Shown: positions 5,515-12,147 of the stretch, one piece after another
Layout of the letters: every line of letters begins with the position of its first letter
Position numbering within the stretch: position 1 is the first letter of the stretch
Assembly: GCA_964530925.1 (NCBI GenBank)
Contig: CAZHBZ010000017.1
Span: forward strand, 1-12,148
Direction: 5' to 3'
From: LiPW-15 sp964530925
GTDB taxonomy: Bacteria > Patescibacteriota > Minisyncoccia > UBA6257 > 2-01-FULL-56-20
Length of the DNA stretch: 12,148 nt
Translations under genes and position numbers: made by a program
Notes under the pieces: generated by a model
Seen by the model: the letters and a program-made list of their open reading frames with translations, nothing else
The model's database searches: none
Told to the model about the DNA's origin: nothing

Positions 5515-6219
5515 ATGGCCAGATTGGTTTTTGACATAGAGACGGTCGGGGAAGATTTTAACGCCTTGGACCACGCGACCCAGGATGTTTTGACGCGTTG
5601 GATAAAAAAAGATTCTGATAGCAACGAAGAATACGAGGCCGCGCTTGAGGAATTAAAAGGCGGCATGGGTTTTTCGCCTTTGACCGGAGAAATAGTGGTC
5701 ATAGGTGTTTATGATCCGGACAAAGAACAGGGCGCGGTATATTTCCAATCGCCGGATGTGGAAGCAAAAGAATTTACCGAGGATGGAATAAGATTTCGGC
5801 CGATGAGCGAAAAAGAAATGCTTAAAAGTTTTTGGGACGGAGCGAAAGAATATGATGAGTTTATAACTTTCAACGGACGGATGTTTGACGCGCCATTTTT
5901 GGCCGTTCGCTCGGCAATATACAAGATAAGGCCAAGCGTGGATCTGATGGAGGGTAGATATCTATATCAGCAAAGAGGGGTGAGGCACATAGATCTTTTT
6001 GACCAACTGACTTTTTATGGGGCGACCAGGCGGAAGGGAGGGCTCCATCTTTGGAGTCGAGCTTTCGGAATAAAGAGCCCGAAGGAAGACGGGGTGACGG
6101 GGGATGATGTTTCGAGATTATTTAAAGAAAAAAAATACATTGATATCGCGCGGTACAATGTTGGCGACTTGAAAGCTACAAGCGCGCTTTATGGATATTG
6201 GGATAAATATTTAAGGTAG
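5515..6219 (+). CDS. DEDDy-type 3'-5' exonuclease, predicted PolB-like
   Basis: A 234-residue protein with the three motifs of a DnaQ-like (RNase H fold) exonuclease. Exo I is VFDIET (D7, E9), Exo II is FNGRMFDAPFL (D125), and Exo III is YNVGDLKAT (Y214-x3-D218), which marks the DEDDy class. An additional HIDLFDQL (157-164) fits the predicted 3'-5' exonuclease family related to the exonuclease domain of family B polymerases. No polymerase domain follows, so it is a free-standing exonuclease; its role in repair, proofreading or RNA processing is not settled by sequence. ATG 5515 abuts the upstream stop with no SD, so translation probably depends on re-initiation. A hairpin at 6223-6241 lies just after the stop. 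Confidence 0.9.
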   Translation: MARLVFDIETVGEDFNALDHATQDVLTRWIKKDSDSNEEYEAALEELKGGMGFSPLTGEIVVIGVYDPDKEQGAVYFQSPDVEAKEFTEDGIRFRPMSEKEMLKSFWDGAKEYDEFITFNGRMFDAPFLAVRSAIYKIRPSVDLMEGRYLYQQRGVRHIDLFDQLTFYGATRRKGGLHLWSRAFGIKSPKEDGVTGDDVSRLFKEKKYIDIARYNVGDLKATSALYGYWDKYLR

Positions 6220-6222
6220 GCA

Positions 6223-6251
6223 CTGCCACTAAATGTGGCAGGCATAATTTT
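6223..6251 (+). terminator. Probable terminator after the exonuclease gene
   Basis: CTGCCAC (6223-6229) and GTGGCAG (6235-6241) form a perfect 7-bp stem with a 5-base loop, followed by GCATAATTTT. The T-run is delayed and short, so termination may be partial. It is the only clear hairpin terminator next to a housekeeping gene here. Confidence 0.55.
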
Positions 6252-6305
6252 GGTTCGCTCGACCGCAATGAAAGTAGAAGATTCATTGCTGTCTCGCTGC
6301 CAAAG
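6248..6305. repeat. Imperfect inverted repeat between convergent genes
   Basis: The core is GCAATGAA (6265-6272) and TTCATTGC (6282-6289), extended past one mismatch by GAC/GTC (6261-6263, 6291-6293). Outer arms TTTTGG (6248-6253) and CCAAAG (6300-6305) also pair, with one wobble and an internal loop. It lies between the exonuclease terminator and the terminator of the - strand gene. It could be a small mobile-element remnant or a structured RNA; I cannot decide which. Confidence 0.45.
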
Positions 6306-6307
6306 TT

Positions 6308-6334
6308 AAAAAAAGAGGGCCCCTCACGGGGCCC
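6308..6334 (-). terminator. Intrinsic terminator of the 6361-7143 gene
   Basis: On the - strand a 7-bp GC-only stem, GGGCCCC (6328-6334 paired with 6317-6323), with a 4-base loop is followed shortly by seven T (6308-6314). This is a strong rho-independent terminator. Confidence 0.92.
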
Positions 6335-6360
6335 TTCGAGTTAAAAAGAGCAACTTTCAG

Positions 6361-7143
6361 TTACTTCGACCAGATCAGAGCCCATCCAGCGCAGTTCACA
6401 GGACCGGATGTGGTGCAGATCCATACTCCGCTTGCGGAGGTGACCGTGTCGCCCTTTCCATAGGTGGTGGCAGGCGTCCAGTCTCCAGCCCAGTACATTG
6501 CCGTCCTCGCGGCGGAAGCGGTTGCGGTAGATCCTGTCTTTGGGGTGGTGTACCCCACGACTTCGATCAGGGCATGAGCGTCGCCGTATTTGGCGACGAC
6601 TTCAACGCCCTTTACCGCGCCAAAAGGAATCGGAATATTCTTGAGCTCCACGACCGCGGCGCCCGCGGTTGTTTTTCCGACCGATTCGACGAAGACGATT
6701 GCTGGCTTGATTCCGCCGAGCATCATTCCGACTTCGTCGGAGGCAGAATTGGGGGTCGTGGTATAGAAGCCGACTCCGGGGATATTCCACCATGTAGGAA
6801 CCCGAACTCCTGTTGCGACGATGCGGAGCGTGACATGCTCCGCTTCTTTCGGTACTCCGCACTTCGCCTCGACAGCGAAAGAGCGGACCTCATCTTCTTT
6901 GAAGAACGTGTCTCCAGGAAGGGCGGTTGTGTCGACGAGCGCGCACGCCGGAATCGGCGTATACGACATTTCCCGCTTGTCCCCGAAGGTGAGCTCCATG
7001 TTGAGCCTCAGGTTTTCCACCTTTGTGGAAAACGGGTTCGTGTCCTTGAAGATCGGGTATGCGGCGGTCGTTGACTCTTGGGCGTACCCGATACCGGCGC
7101 CGACGAGAAGGGCGAGGACGATGAGGACCGTGAATTTCTTCAC
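6361..7143 (-). CDS. Secreted protein with DTR-type beta domain and C-terminal carbohydrate-binding-like module
   Basis: The preferred start is GTG 7141-7143. An AAGGAG SD sits 5 bases upstream, and the resulting 260-residue protein opens with a clean signal peptide (KKF, then a hydrophobic core, cleavage near GYA|QE at about 21). A TTG nine codons upstream is open but lacks these signals. Residues 67-72 (CALVDT) and 95-104 (CGVPKEAEHV), and a late ALIEVVGYTTP, match the layout of a widespread secreted beta-domain with the signature pCxLvDTR...CgiP..A..V...DvvGY. The last 46 residues contain WAGDWTPATTYGKGDTVT and two cysteines, resembling the W-x-G-x-W...Y..GD.V pattern of carbohydrate-binding modules 5/12. 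Function is unknown; surface adhesion is plausible. The neighbouring 7274-8569 gene shares the N-terminal plan. Confidence 0.85.
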   Translation of the reverse strand: MKKFTVLIVLALLVGAGIGYAQESTTAAYPIFKDTNPFSTKVENLRLNMELTFGDKREMSYTPIPACALVDTTALPGDTFFKEDEVRSFAVEAKCGVPKEAEHVTLRIVATGVRVPTWWNIPGVGFYTTTPNSASDEVGMMLGGIKPAIVFVESVGKTTAGAAVVELKNIPIPFGAVKGVEVVAKYGDAHALIEVVGYTTPKTGSTATASAARTAMYWAGDWTPATTYGKGDTVTSASGVWICTTSGPVNCAGWALIWSK

Positions 7144-7207
7144 CTTTTCTCCTTTTCTGTTAGTGGGCAATCGCCCGTTAAGGAATCAAGTTGCGTTGCG
7201 CTTGCGC

Positions 7208-7236
7208 ATAGTATCTGTTTTCAATAATTTTGTCAA
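7208..7236 (-). promoter_or_regulatory. Promoter of the 6361-7143 gene
   Basis: On the - strand a perfect TTGACA (7231-7236) is 17 bp from TACTAT (7208-7213), giving a start near 7201 and a leader of about 60 nt. The -35 begins within the T-run of the preceding gene's terminator, a very compact terminator-promoter junction. A small GGGC-GATT-GCCC hairpin (7166-7177) precedes the SD. Confidence 0.72.
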
Positions 7237-7261
7237 AAAAAGCGGGCCCCGAAGGGCCCGC
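7235..7261 (-). terminator. Intrinsic terminator of the collagen-like gene
   Basis: On the - strand, GCGGGCCC pairs with GGGCCCGC (7254-7261 and 7242-7249) around a TTCG tetraloop, followed by seven T (7235-7241). The UUCG loop makes this an unusually stable terminator. Confidence 0.94.
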
Positions 7262-7273
7262 AGAAAGAGCTGA

Positions 7274-8569
7274 TTAGTTTACGGCAATCCAGGTAATGGT
7301 CTTTCCTGTGATGCCGTCAACCTTGAACGAACCGTTTTGAACACTGAAGACTCGGCACGGAATCGCATCGGATGCGAGCGCCGAACTGCCTGAGTACGAG
7401 CAGACGATCTGACTCCATGACTTGATCGTGGAGTCGTAAACCTGTTTCACGCAGGTCGAACAGTTCGGATCGATGTTCGTGACTCTTGCAACCAGATTNN
7501 NNNNNNNNNNNNNNNNNNNNNNNNNNNNNNNNNNNNNNNNNNNNNNNNNNNNNNNNNNNNNNNNNNNNNNNNNNNNNNNNNNNNNNNNNNNNNNNNNNCC
7601 AGGATTGCCTTGCGGTCCCGGAGGTCCGGTGAGACCAGTGTCTCCCTTCGGTCCGATAGGTCCCTGAGGACCAACGGCTCCGGTTTCACCCTGCGGACCC
7701 TTGTCGCCCTTGTCGCCCTGCGGACCCTGAGGTCCGATAGGTCCCTGAGGACCAACGGCTCCGGTATCTCCCTTGTCGCCCTTGGGACCGCTTTGCCCGA
7801 GTCCGGGAATGCCCTGCGGACCCTGGGGTCCTGGCGGGCCAATTTCACCCCTATCACCCTGCGGACCCTGAGGTCCGGCGGGGCCACCGACGCCATTGTC
7901 CTTCAGGTAGTAAGCCAGAACTTCAATGACGACATCGGTGCTGTTTCCGGTGTTTGTGATTCGGAACGATCCGCTGAGGTTGCCGAACATATATGACGAG
8001 TTGTTCTCGATTCTTACATGGCCACCTTTCAAGACAACTTTGTTGCCATCCTCGTAGATGAGGAAGAGTGGCTGGTTGAACGGCGTCTTTGGCGAGTACA
8101 TTTCCGGATGGAATCTATGACCTTCGAAATAAAGCCCGCCATTGATGAGTCCGTCGTTGTAGCTCCAGACTTGGACGCTCAACGCAACGACACCGCTTGC
8201 GGGAATCTTCTCGTCGCAAGGATTCGTGTAGGGTGGATCCACGAGATTACCGCCGAAGCGATAGACGCGGGATTCACCAGACACGAAATCTCCGTTCGGA
8301 CGGTCGTAGAGGTTCCCGTAAGGGAAGTCGAACTTCGACTCCTTACGAGTGTCCACGAGCGTACACGGCCCTTCTGCGATTTCCTTCTTGAGGACCTTGT
8401 CTGCGGGTTCCGGAAGGGGGAGTTCGCTGTGAATCTGGAGCCCGGGAAGGGTGTCCACATCCGTCGCTTCTCCGACAGGAACGTGATACGGCGGGTCGGC
8501 CGCGAAGACCACGCCGCTCAAAGAGAGCAGAGCGATGGCCACGAGAACGGTGAATTTCTTGGGGTTCAC
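7274..8569 (-). CDS. Secreted collagen-like protein with N-terminal DTR-type domain
   Basis: The start is GTG 8567-8569: GGAGG lies 7 bases upstream and the product opens with a signal peptide (cleavage near VFA|AD). Numbered from there, residues 69-75 are CTLVDTR, and the region up to about 224 follows the same plan as the neighbouring 6361-7143 protein, ending in VVIEVLAYYLKD. A Gly-X-Y tract follows (about 229-323), with 31 visible triplets such as GPQ, GDK, GPP and one two-residue break (GL after GIP). It then enters the 100-N gap. After the gap, a 74-residue C-terminal domain with four cysteines (NCSTC, IVCSY, IPCRV) remains. The KGDKGD and GPP content fits trimeric collagen-like helices, so a trimeric surface stalk is likely; ligand and role are unknown. 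Total length is uncertain because of the gap. Confidence 0.9.
   Translation of the reverse strand: MNPKKFTVLVAIALLSLSGVVFAADPPYHVPVGEATDVDTLPGLQIHSELPLPEPADKVLKKEIAEGPCTLVDTRKESKFDFPYGNLYDRPNGDFVSGESRVYRFGGNLVDPPYTNPCDEKIPASGVVALSVQVWSYNDGLINGGLYFEGHRFHPEMYSPKTPFNQPLFLIYEDGNKVVLKGGHVRIENNSSYMFGNLSGSFRITNTGNSTDVVIEVLAYYLKDNGVGGPAGPQGPQGDRGEIGPPGPQGPQGIPGLGQSGPKGDKGDTGAVGPQGPIGPQGPQGDKGDKGPQGETGAVGPQGPIGPKGDTGLTGPPGPQGNPXXXXXXXXXXXXXXXXXXXXXXXXXXXXXXXXXXNLVARVTNIDPNCSTCVKQVYDSTIKSWSQIVCSYSGSSALASDAIPCRVFSVQNGSFKVDGITGKTITWIAVN
7499..7598. other. Scaffold gap 2 (100 N) inside the collagen-like tract
   Basis: The gap falls at the 3' end of the Gly-X-Y coding repeats, where short-read assembly commonly breaks. 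The flanks do not overlap, so the number of missing triplets is unknown. The frame is open on both sides. Confidence 0.97.
7650..7765 (-). repeat. Direct repeats within the Gly-X-Y coding tract
   Basis: A 35-bp sequence at 7650-7684 is repeated exactly at 7731-7765, 81 bp apart, which equals nine Gly-X-Y triplets. Both copies encode the TGAVGPQGPIGP unit. This points to recent expansion of the stalk by unit duplication and may explain the nearby assembly gap. Confidence 0.88.
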
Positions 8570-8718
8570 TTTCTTTCCTCCTTGCTTGGTGTTTGTTTTC
8601 GGATTTGGGGCGCGGGGCGATTGAGGCATTATTCTCAATTCACTGTACACGTCTCCTTTCGTATTTGATTGTGAAGAACTGCTGGGCTAAATCTCTATTC
8701 AGCCCTTCTTTCTGAAGC
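8570..8718 (-). promoter_or_regulatory. Long leader of the collagen-like gene
   Basis: From the predicted start near 8718 the leader is about 149 nt. On the - strand it holds a GGGCT/AGCCC hairpin (about 8679-8700), a first SD (AAGGAG, about 8653-8658), and a tiny frame GTG-AAT-TGA (8636-8644) at suitable distance from it. An ATTGAG/CTCAAT inverted repeat and the second SD that serves the real start follow. A GTG at 8648-8650 is in frame with the gene, but only two bases separate it from the first SD and it would bury the signal peptide. Confidence 0.5.
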
Positions 8719-8724
8719 ACCGGA

Positions 8725-8753
8725 ATAATAGAACTTTATAGTCGTAGTGTCAA
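8725..8753 (-). promoter_or_regulatory. Promoter of the collagen-like gene
   Basis: On the - strand a perfect TTGACA (8748-8753) is 17 bp from TATTAT (8725-8730, five of six matches). This is the best promoter in the window and predicts strong expression. Confidence 0.8.
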
Positions 8754-8788
8754 ATTGAGTATTGTTTTTACCTGTGCATAAATAGGTC

Positions 8789-8945
8789 TTTTAAGCTTCG
8801 ACAAAGAAGGTATGGTTTAAGTGAGCTCCGAGCACAGAAGGCAGATCCGTAAGGTGAACGTCACGCAATAGCAATATTGGTATAGAGGCTCGGGGCTCAT
8901 TAAAGGCTCGGACAGTCCAGTGGACCAGTCCGGGTTTTTAGTTTT
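8789..8945 (+). ncRNA. Structured RNA candidate 1 with terminator and possible antiterminator
   Basis: A long stem pairs 8816-8833 with 8888-8904: 17 base pairs with one bulged G and one wobble. It encloses about 54 nt containing a GTGA-ACG-TCAC hairpin and CAATA-GCAA-TATTG, which has a GNRA tetraloop. An intrinsic terminator follows at 8907-8939. TCCGAGC (8827-8833) can instead pair perfectly with 8906-8912, the 5' arm of that terminator, so the two folds exclude each other. Such layout is typical of a riboswitch or attenuator, though a free-standing small RNA also fits. The 5' end is a guess from a weak promoter (TTGAGT 8755-8760, CATAAA 8777-8782). I could not match it to SRP RNA, 6S RNA, tmRNA, RNase P RNA or a known riboswitch class. 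Confidence 0.52.
8907..8939 (+). terminator. Intrinsic terminator of RNA candidate 1
   Basis: CTCGGAC (8907-8913) pairs with GTCCGGG (8928-8934), with an inner GTCC/GGAC helix (8915-8918, 8922-8925) and an AGT loop. Five T follow (8935-8939), then AGTTTT. Confidence 0.8.
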
Positions 8946-8981
8946 GCGGAGACTTTCTATTTTTTTTACATATGCTAGACT

Positions 8982-9110
8982 CTCGCTTGTAACCCCCCAA
9001 GAACCCCCGGAAGCGGGGAGCTTTCGGTGTTCGCCCGATTTACTTAGCGATTCGCGCGCGAAGAGCTTAGAAAAGCGAGGTGCCCCGCCGAGGCGGGGTA
9101 CTCATTTTTT
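8982..9110 (+). ncRNA. Structured RNA candidate 2, or uvrA leader
   Basis: CTCGCTT (8982-8988) pairs with AAGCGAG (9073-9079), enclosing two hairpins. One is a CCCCC/GGGG stem with a GGAA tetraloop (9004-9018). The other is a longer stem (9043-9070) in which tandem GA/GA mismatches separate CTTAGC/GCTTAG, which itself has one mismatch, from TTCG/CGAA. A strong terminator follows. A -10-like TATGCT (8971-8976) would start transcription near 8983, matching the closing stem. No good -35 is visible. A 64-codon frame across this stretch (8920-9114) shows no protein-like features. Confidence 0.42.
9079..9110 (+). terminator. Intrinsic terminator upstream of uvrA
   Basis: CCCCGC (9083-9088) and GCGGGG (9093-9098) with a CGAG loop extend by four further pairs including wobbles (9079-9082 with 9099-9102). 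Six T follow at 9105-9110. It lies 28 bp before uvrA, so transcripts from upstream should mostly end here and uvrA needs its own start. Confidence 0.88.
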
Positions 9111-9138
9111 CTAAATTCGTTTCACTTATTAACAAAAA

Positions 9139-11831
9139 ATGGCACAAGACAAAATAAAAATTAAGGGTGCGAGGGAACATAACCTCAAAAATATAAATCT
9201 GGAAATTCCCAGGGATAAGATGACCGTTTTGACGGGACTATCCGGCTCGGGAAAATCCAGCTTGGCTTTTGATACCATTTTTGCCGAAGGGCAGAGGCGT
9301 TATATCGNNNNNNNNNNNNNNNNNNNNNNNNNNNNNNNNNNNNNNNNNNNNNNNNNNNNNNNNNNNNNNNNNNNNNNNNNNNNNNNNNNNNNNNNNNNNN
9401 NNNNNNNAAATCCAGCTTGGCTTTTGATACCATTTTTGCCGAAGGGCAGAGGCGTTATATCGAATCCCTTTCCGCTTATGCCAGGCAATTCTTGGGAAGA
9501 TTCGAGAAGCCGGATGTGGATGAAATAGAAGGATTGTCGCCGGCAATCTCCATAGACCAAAAAAGCCATTCTTCGAACCCGCGTTCCACGGTTGCGACTA
9601 TTACAGAAATCTACGACTATCTTCGCGTGCTTTTTGCTCGCGCGGGAACTCCGCATTGTCCGGAATGCGGCACAGAAATAAGGAAGATGACCAATGAGGA
9701 AATTGTGGACGCGGTAATCCAGATTTCCAAAGAAGATAAAAAAAAGAATAATCTTTTGATTTTGGCGCCCGTTGTTCGGGGGCGGAAAGGGGAATACTAC
9801 CAAACGCTTTATGATTTTTTAAACGCCGGTTTCAGAGAGGTTCGAGTGGATGGGAAGATGCATTCACTTCATGAGCGTATTGAGCTAGCGCGCTACAAAC
9901 AGCACACTATCGAACTCGTGGTCGATAGGATTCCTGGTGGAATGGATTATAAGGACAAAGACAATCGCTTGCGTCTAGCGGAAGCGGTAGAGTCCGCGCT
10001 GAAGTATGGGAAAAACGTTCTGACTGTCATAGCCGACAAGGAAGTCTCGCTTTCCGCGCAATTTACCTGTCCTAATGACGGATTTTCGTTTCCGGAAATC
10101 GAGCCGCGATTGTTTTCGTTCAATAGTCCATACGGCGCTTGTGAGACCTGCCATGGCTTGGGGGTCAAGGAACTTTGGTCCGAAGATCTTTGCGAAACTT
10201 GTGAAGGCAAGCGCTTAAAAAGAGAAGCGTTGAGCGTTTTGGTAAAAAATAAAAACATTAATTCGGTGGCGAATATGTCTATAGAAGAGGCCAATAAATT
10301 TTTCTCCGATATGAGTTTTTCGAATCGCAACGAAAGATTTAAAGAGGTCTCCGAAGCGCCGCTTCGGGAAATAAAAGCTCGATTAAAATTTCTTTTAGAT
10401 GTTGGCTTGGATTATCTGACTTTGGGTCGCAAAGCCGGCACGCTTTCAGGTGGCGAAGCTCAGCGTATCAGATTAGCCTCGCAGATAGGTTCAAGGCTAG
10501 TGGGAACGCTATATATATTGGATGAACCGACTATCGGCTTGCACCAGCGAGATAATGCAAAACTTATCCAAACGCTTCTGAAGCTCCGCGATTTAGGAAA
10601 TACCGTGATCGTGGTGGAACATGATGAGGATACTATCCGCTCCGCGGATTACTTGGTGGATTTCGGACCGGGCGCAGGCGTGCATGGCGGCAGGGTTATA
10701 GCCCAAGGCCCGATGCCGGAAATATTGAAAGATAAAACTCAGAACTCGCTCACTTTAGATTTCTTGCGCGGGAAACGGGAAATAGAGGTTCCCGAGACCC
10801 GAAGGAAAGTTTCCAAGGATAAAGAAGCGATAAAGATACGAGGAGCTTCGGCCAACAATTTAAAAAATATAAATGTGGATATTCCGCTCGGGAGGTTTAC
10901 GGCCATAACCGGGGTTTCCGGTTCCGGTAAGTCCACACTCGTTTATGATGTGCTTCACCGAAATATCGCCCGCAAATTTCATGAGCTTGCGGAGGGTGTA
11001 AAAACCGGCGCGGTGAAATCAATTTTAGGTTTGGAATATATGAACCGGGTCATTAACATCGACCAAGGTGCTATCGGACGCACTCCGCGCTCCAATCCCG
11101 CGACCTATGTTGGCGCTTGGACTTTCATTCGCGATTTATTCGCGACAACCGAAGATGCGCGCGTCAGGGGTTATAAACCGGGAAGATTTAGTTTTAACGT
11201 ACCGGGCGGGCGTTGCGAAAATTGCGAGGGTCACGGAACTCTCGCTATCGAGATGCATTTTTTGCCAACGGTCTATGTGGAATGCGATGTCTGCAAAGGA
11301 AAACGTTTTGACCGTGAAACTTTAGAGGTGGAGTACAAAGGTAAAAATATTTACGACATTCTCCGGATGACTATCGAAGAAGCGCATAAATTCTTCGATG
11401 ATATTCCGTGGCTTAAAGACCGATTGAGCATTTTGGAAGAAGTGGGTTTAGGTTATCTAGAACTCGGGCAATCCGCAACCACGCTTTCGGGCGGCGAGGC
11501 TCAGCGCGTTAAGCTTGCGGCGGAACTTGGCAAGCGCGATACCCGCAAAACCCTTTATCTTTTGGACGAGCCGACCACCGGTTTGCACTTCGCGGATATA
11601 GAACAGCTTCTTGCCGTTTTGCAGCGCCTGGTGGACCGAGGGAATACTGTGGTAGTTATCGAACATAATTTGGATGTGATAAAAAGCGCGGATTGGGTTA
11701 TAGACCTAGGCCCGGAAGGCGGGGAGAGGGGCGGTGAGATAGTCGCGCAAGGGACGCCGGAAGAAGTGGCGAGGAGTCCAAAAGGATTTACGGCTCAATA
11801 TCTAAGGCGCGCGCTAAAACAAGGGAAATAG
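9139..11831 (+). CDS. uvrA: UvrABC excinuclease subunit A (interrupted only by a false gap)
   Basis: UvrA is the damage-recognition ABC ATPase of nucleotide excision repair and loads UvrB. Collapsing the duplicated 55 bases and the N-run (155 bp) gives 845 residues in one frame. Landmarks: Walker A GLSGSGKSS with K39; HCPECG; signature LSGGEAQRIRLA (about 384); Walker B LYILDEPTIGLHQRDN (about 406); second Walker A GVSGSGKST (about 540); C-terminal zinc module CENCEGHG...CDVCKGKR (from about 641); LSGGEAQRVKLA (about 731); LYLLDEPTTGLHF (about 754). E. coli UvrA has 940 residues. About 95 are missing here between GLGVKELWSEDL and CETCEGKRL, and the first zinc module reads CPND where E. coli has CPxC. 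ATG 9139 has no SD; the gene may be leaderless. Confidence 0.96.
9308..9407. other. False scaffold gap 3 (100 N) inside uvrA
   Basis: The 55 bases before the gap (9253-9307) are identical to the 55 after it (9408-9462). The two contigs therefore overlap and should have been joined. Removing 9308-9462 restores an uninterrupted uvrA frame, with the expected QRRYIESLSAYARQFLGR sequence across the junction. Confidence 0.96.
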
Positions 11832-11849
11832 GTTGGCCAGGTAGCTAGG

Positions 11850-11878
11850 TTGACGCGATGAGCCAATAGGAATATCTT
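11850..11878 (+). promoter_or_regulatory. Promoter of the 11906-12103 gene
   Basis: TTGACG (11850-11855, five of six matches) is 17 bp from TATCTT (11873-11878), giving a start near 11885. It lies in the 74-bp gap after uvrA, so the small gene need not depend on uvrA transcription. Confidence 0.62.
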
Positions 11879-11905
11879 ATTAAAAGTTTTAAGGAGGAAA
11901 TCCCA

Positions 11906-12103
11906 ATGATGATTTCGCTGCCAGGCGACATGAAGCGGGTAGAAGCCATCCGCAAGGCGGTTCGCGGGAGGGCAATCGGCGATCTGACCTTCGAAGAGTA
12001 TCGGAGCATTGAGCGAATGTTCGGACCACTCGGCGATGTTTCTCCGAAGGACCTTTCAATCGCGGAGGGAGCGATTCTGCGGTTGGAATGGGGAGATGAT
12101 TGA
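11906..12103 (+). CDS. Small soluble protein of unknown function
   Basis: A 65-residue protein that I do not recognise. It has no membrane segment, no cysteine and no signal peptide. The N-terminal third is basic (KRVEAIRKAVRGR), and the rest is rich in acidic residues, with DLTFEEYRSIERMFGPLGD and SPKDLSIAEG, and ends in EWGDD. Predicted content is mostly helical. Its signals are unusually strong for this window: AAGGAGG (11891-11897) is 8 bases before ATG 11906 (a second ATG follows at 11909), a near-consensus promoter lies upstream, and a 9-bp terminator lies downstream. This supports a real, well-expressed, single-gene transcript. A regulatory or nucleic-acid-binding role is possible but nothing in the sequence establishes it. 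Confidence 0.8.
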   Translation: MMISLPGDMKRVEAIRKAVRGRAIGDLTFEEYRSIERMFGPLGDVSPKDLSIAEGAILRLEWGDD

Positions 12104-12117
12104 GCGTGTGTAATCCG

Positions 12118-12147
12118 CCGCTGGGCACAAGCCCAGCGGATTTTTTT
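12118..12147 (+). terminator. Intrinsic terminator of the 11906-12103 gene
   Basis: CCGCTGGGC (12118-12126) and GCCCAGCGG (12131-12139) form a perfect 9-bp stem with an ACAA loop, followed after one A by seven T (12141-12147). Confidence 0.94.

Noticed and set aside
6574..7074. + strand frames opposite the secreted protein genes (also 8018-8668)
   Set aside because: These are low-complexity, Arg/Asp-rich shadows of genes that have signal peptides, promoters, SDs and terminators on the - strand.
7144..7170. Upstream TTG start for the 6361 gene
   Set aside because: It would place nine polar residues before the signal peptide and put the SD inside the coding region; GTG 7141-7143 fits better.
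7447..7896. Other-frame reading through the collagen-like repeats
   Set aside because: The Arg/Val/Pro-rich repeats are frame shadows of the Gly-X-Y tract.
8834..8870. Signal recognition particle RNA (4.5S)
   Set aside because: GGCAG-ATCC-GTAAGG resembles the SRP loop, but the conserved AGCAG strand opposite is missing and the arms are too unequal.
8920..9114. 64-codon + strand frame upstream of uvrA
   Set aside because: It runs through two terminators and hairpins, has no SD and no protein-like pattern.
9253..9462. A real 55-bp direct repeat or duplicated Walker A segment in uvrA
   Set aside because: The copies flank a fixed 100-N gap, and collapsing them gives the normal UvrA sequence; it is an assembly overlap.
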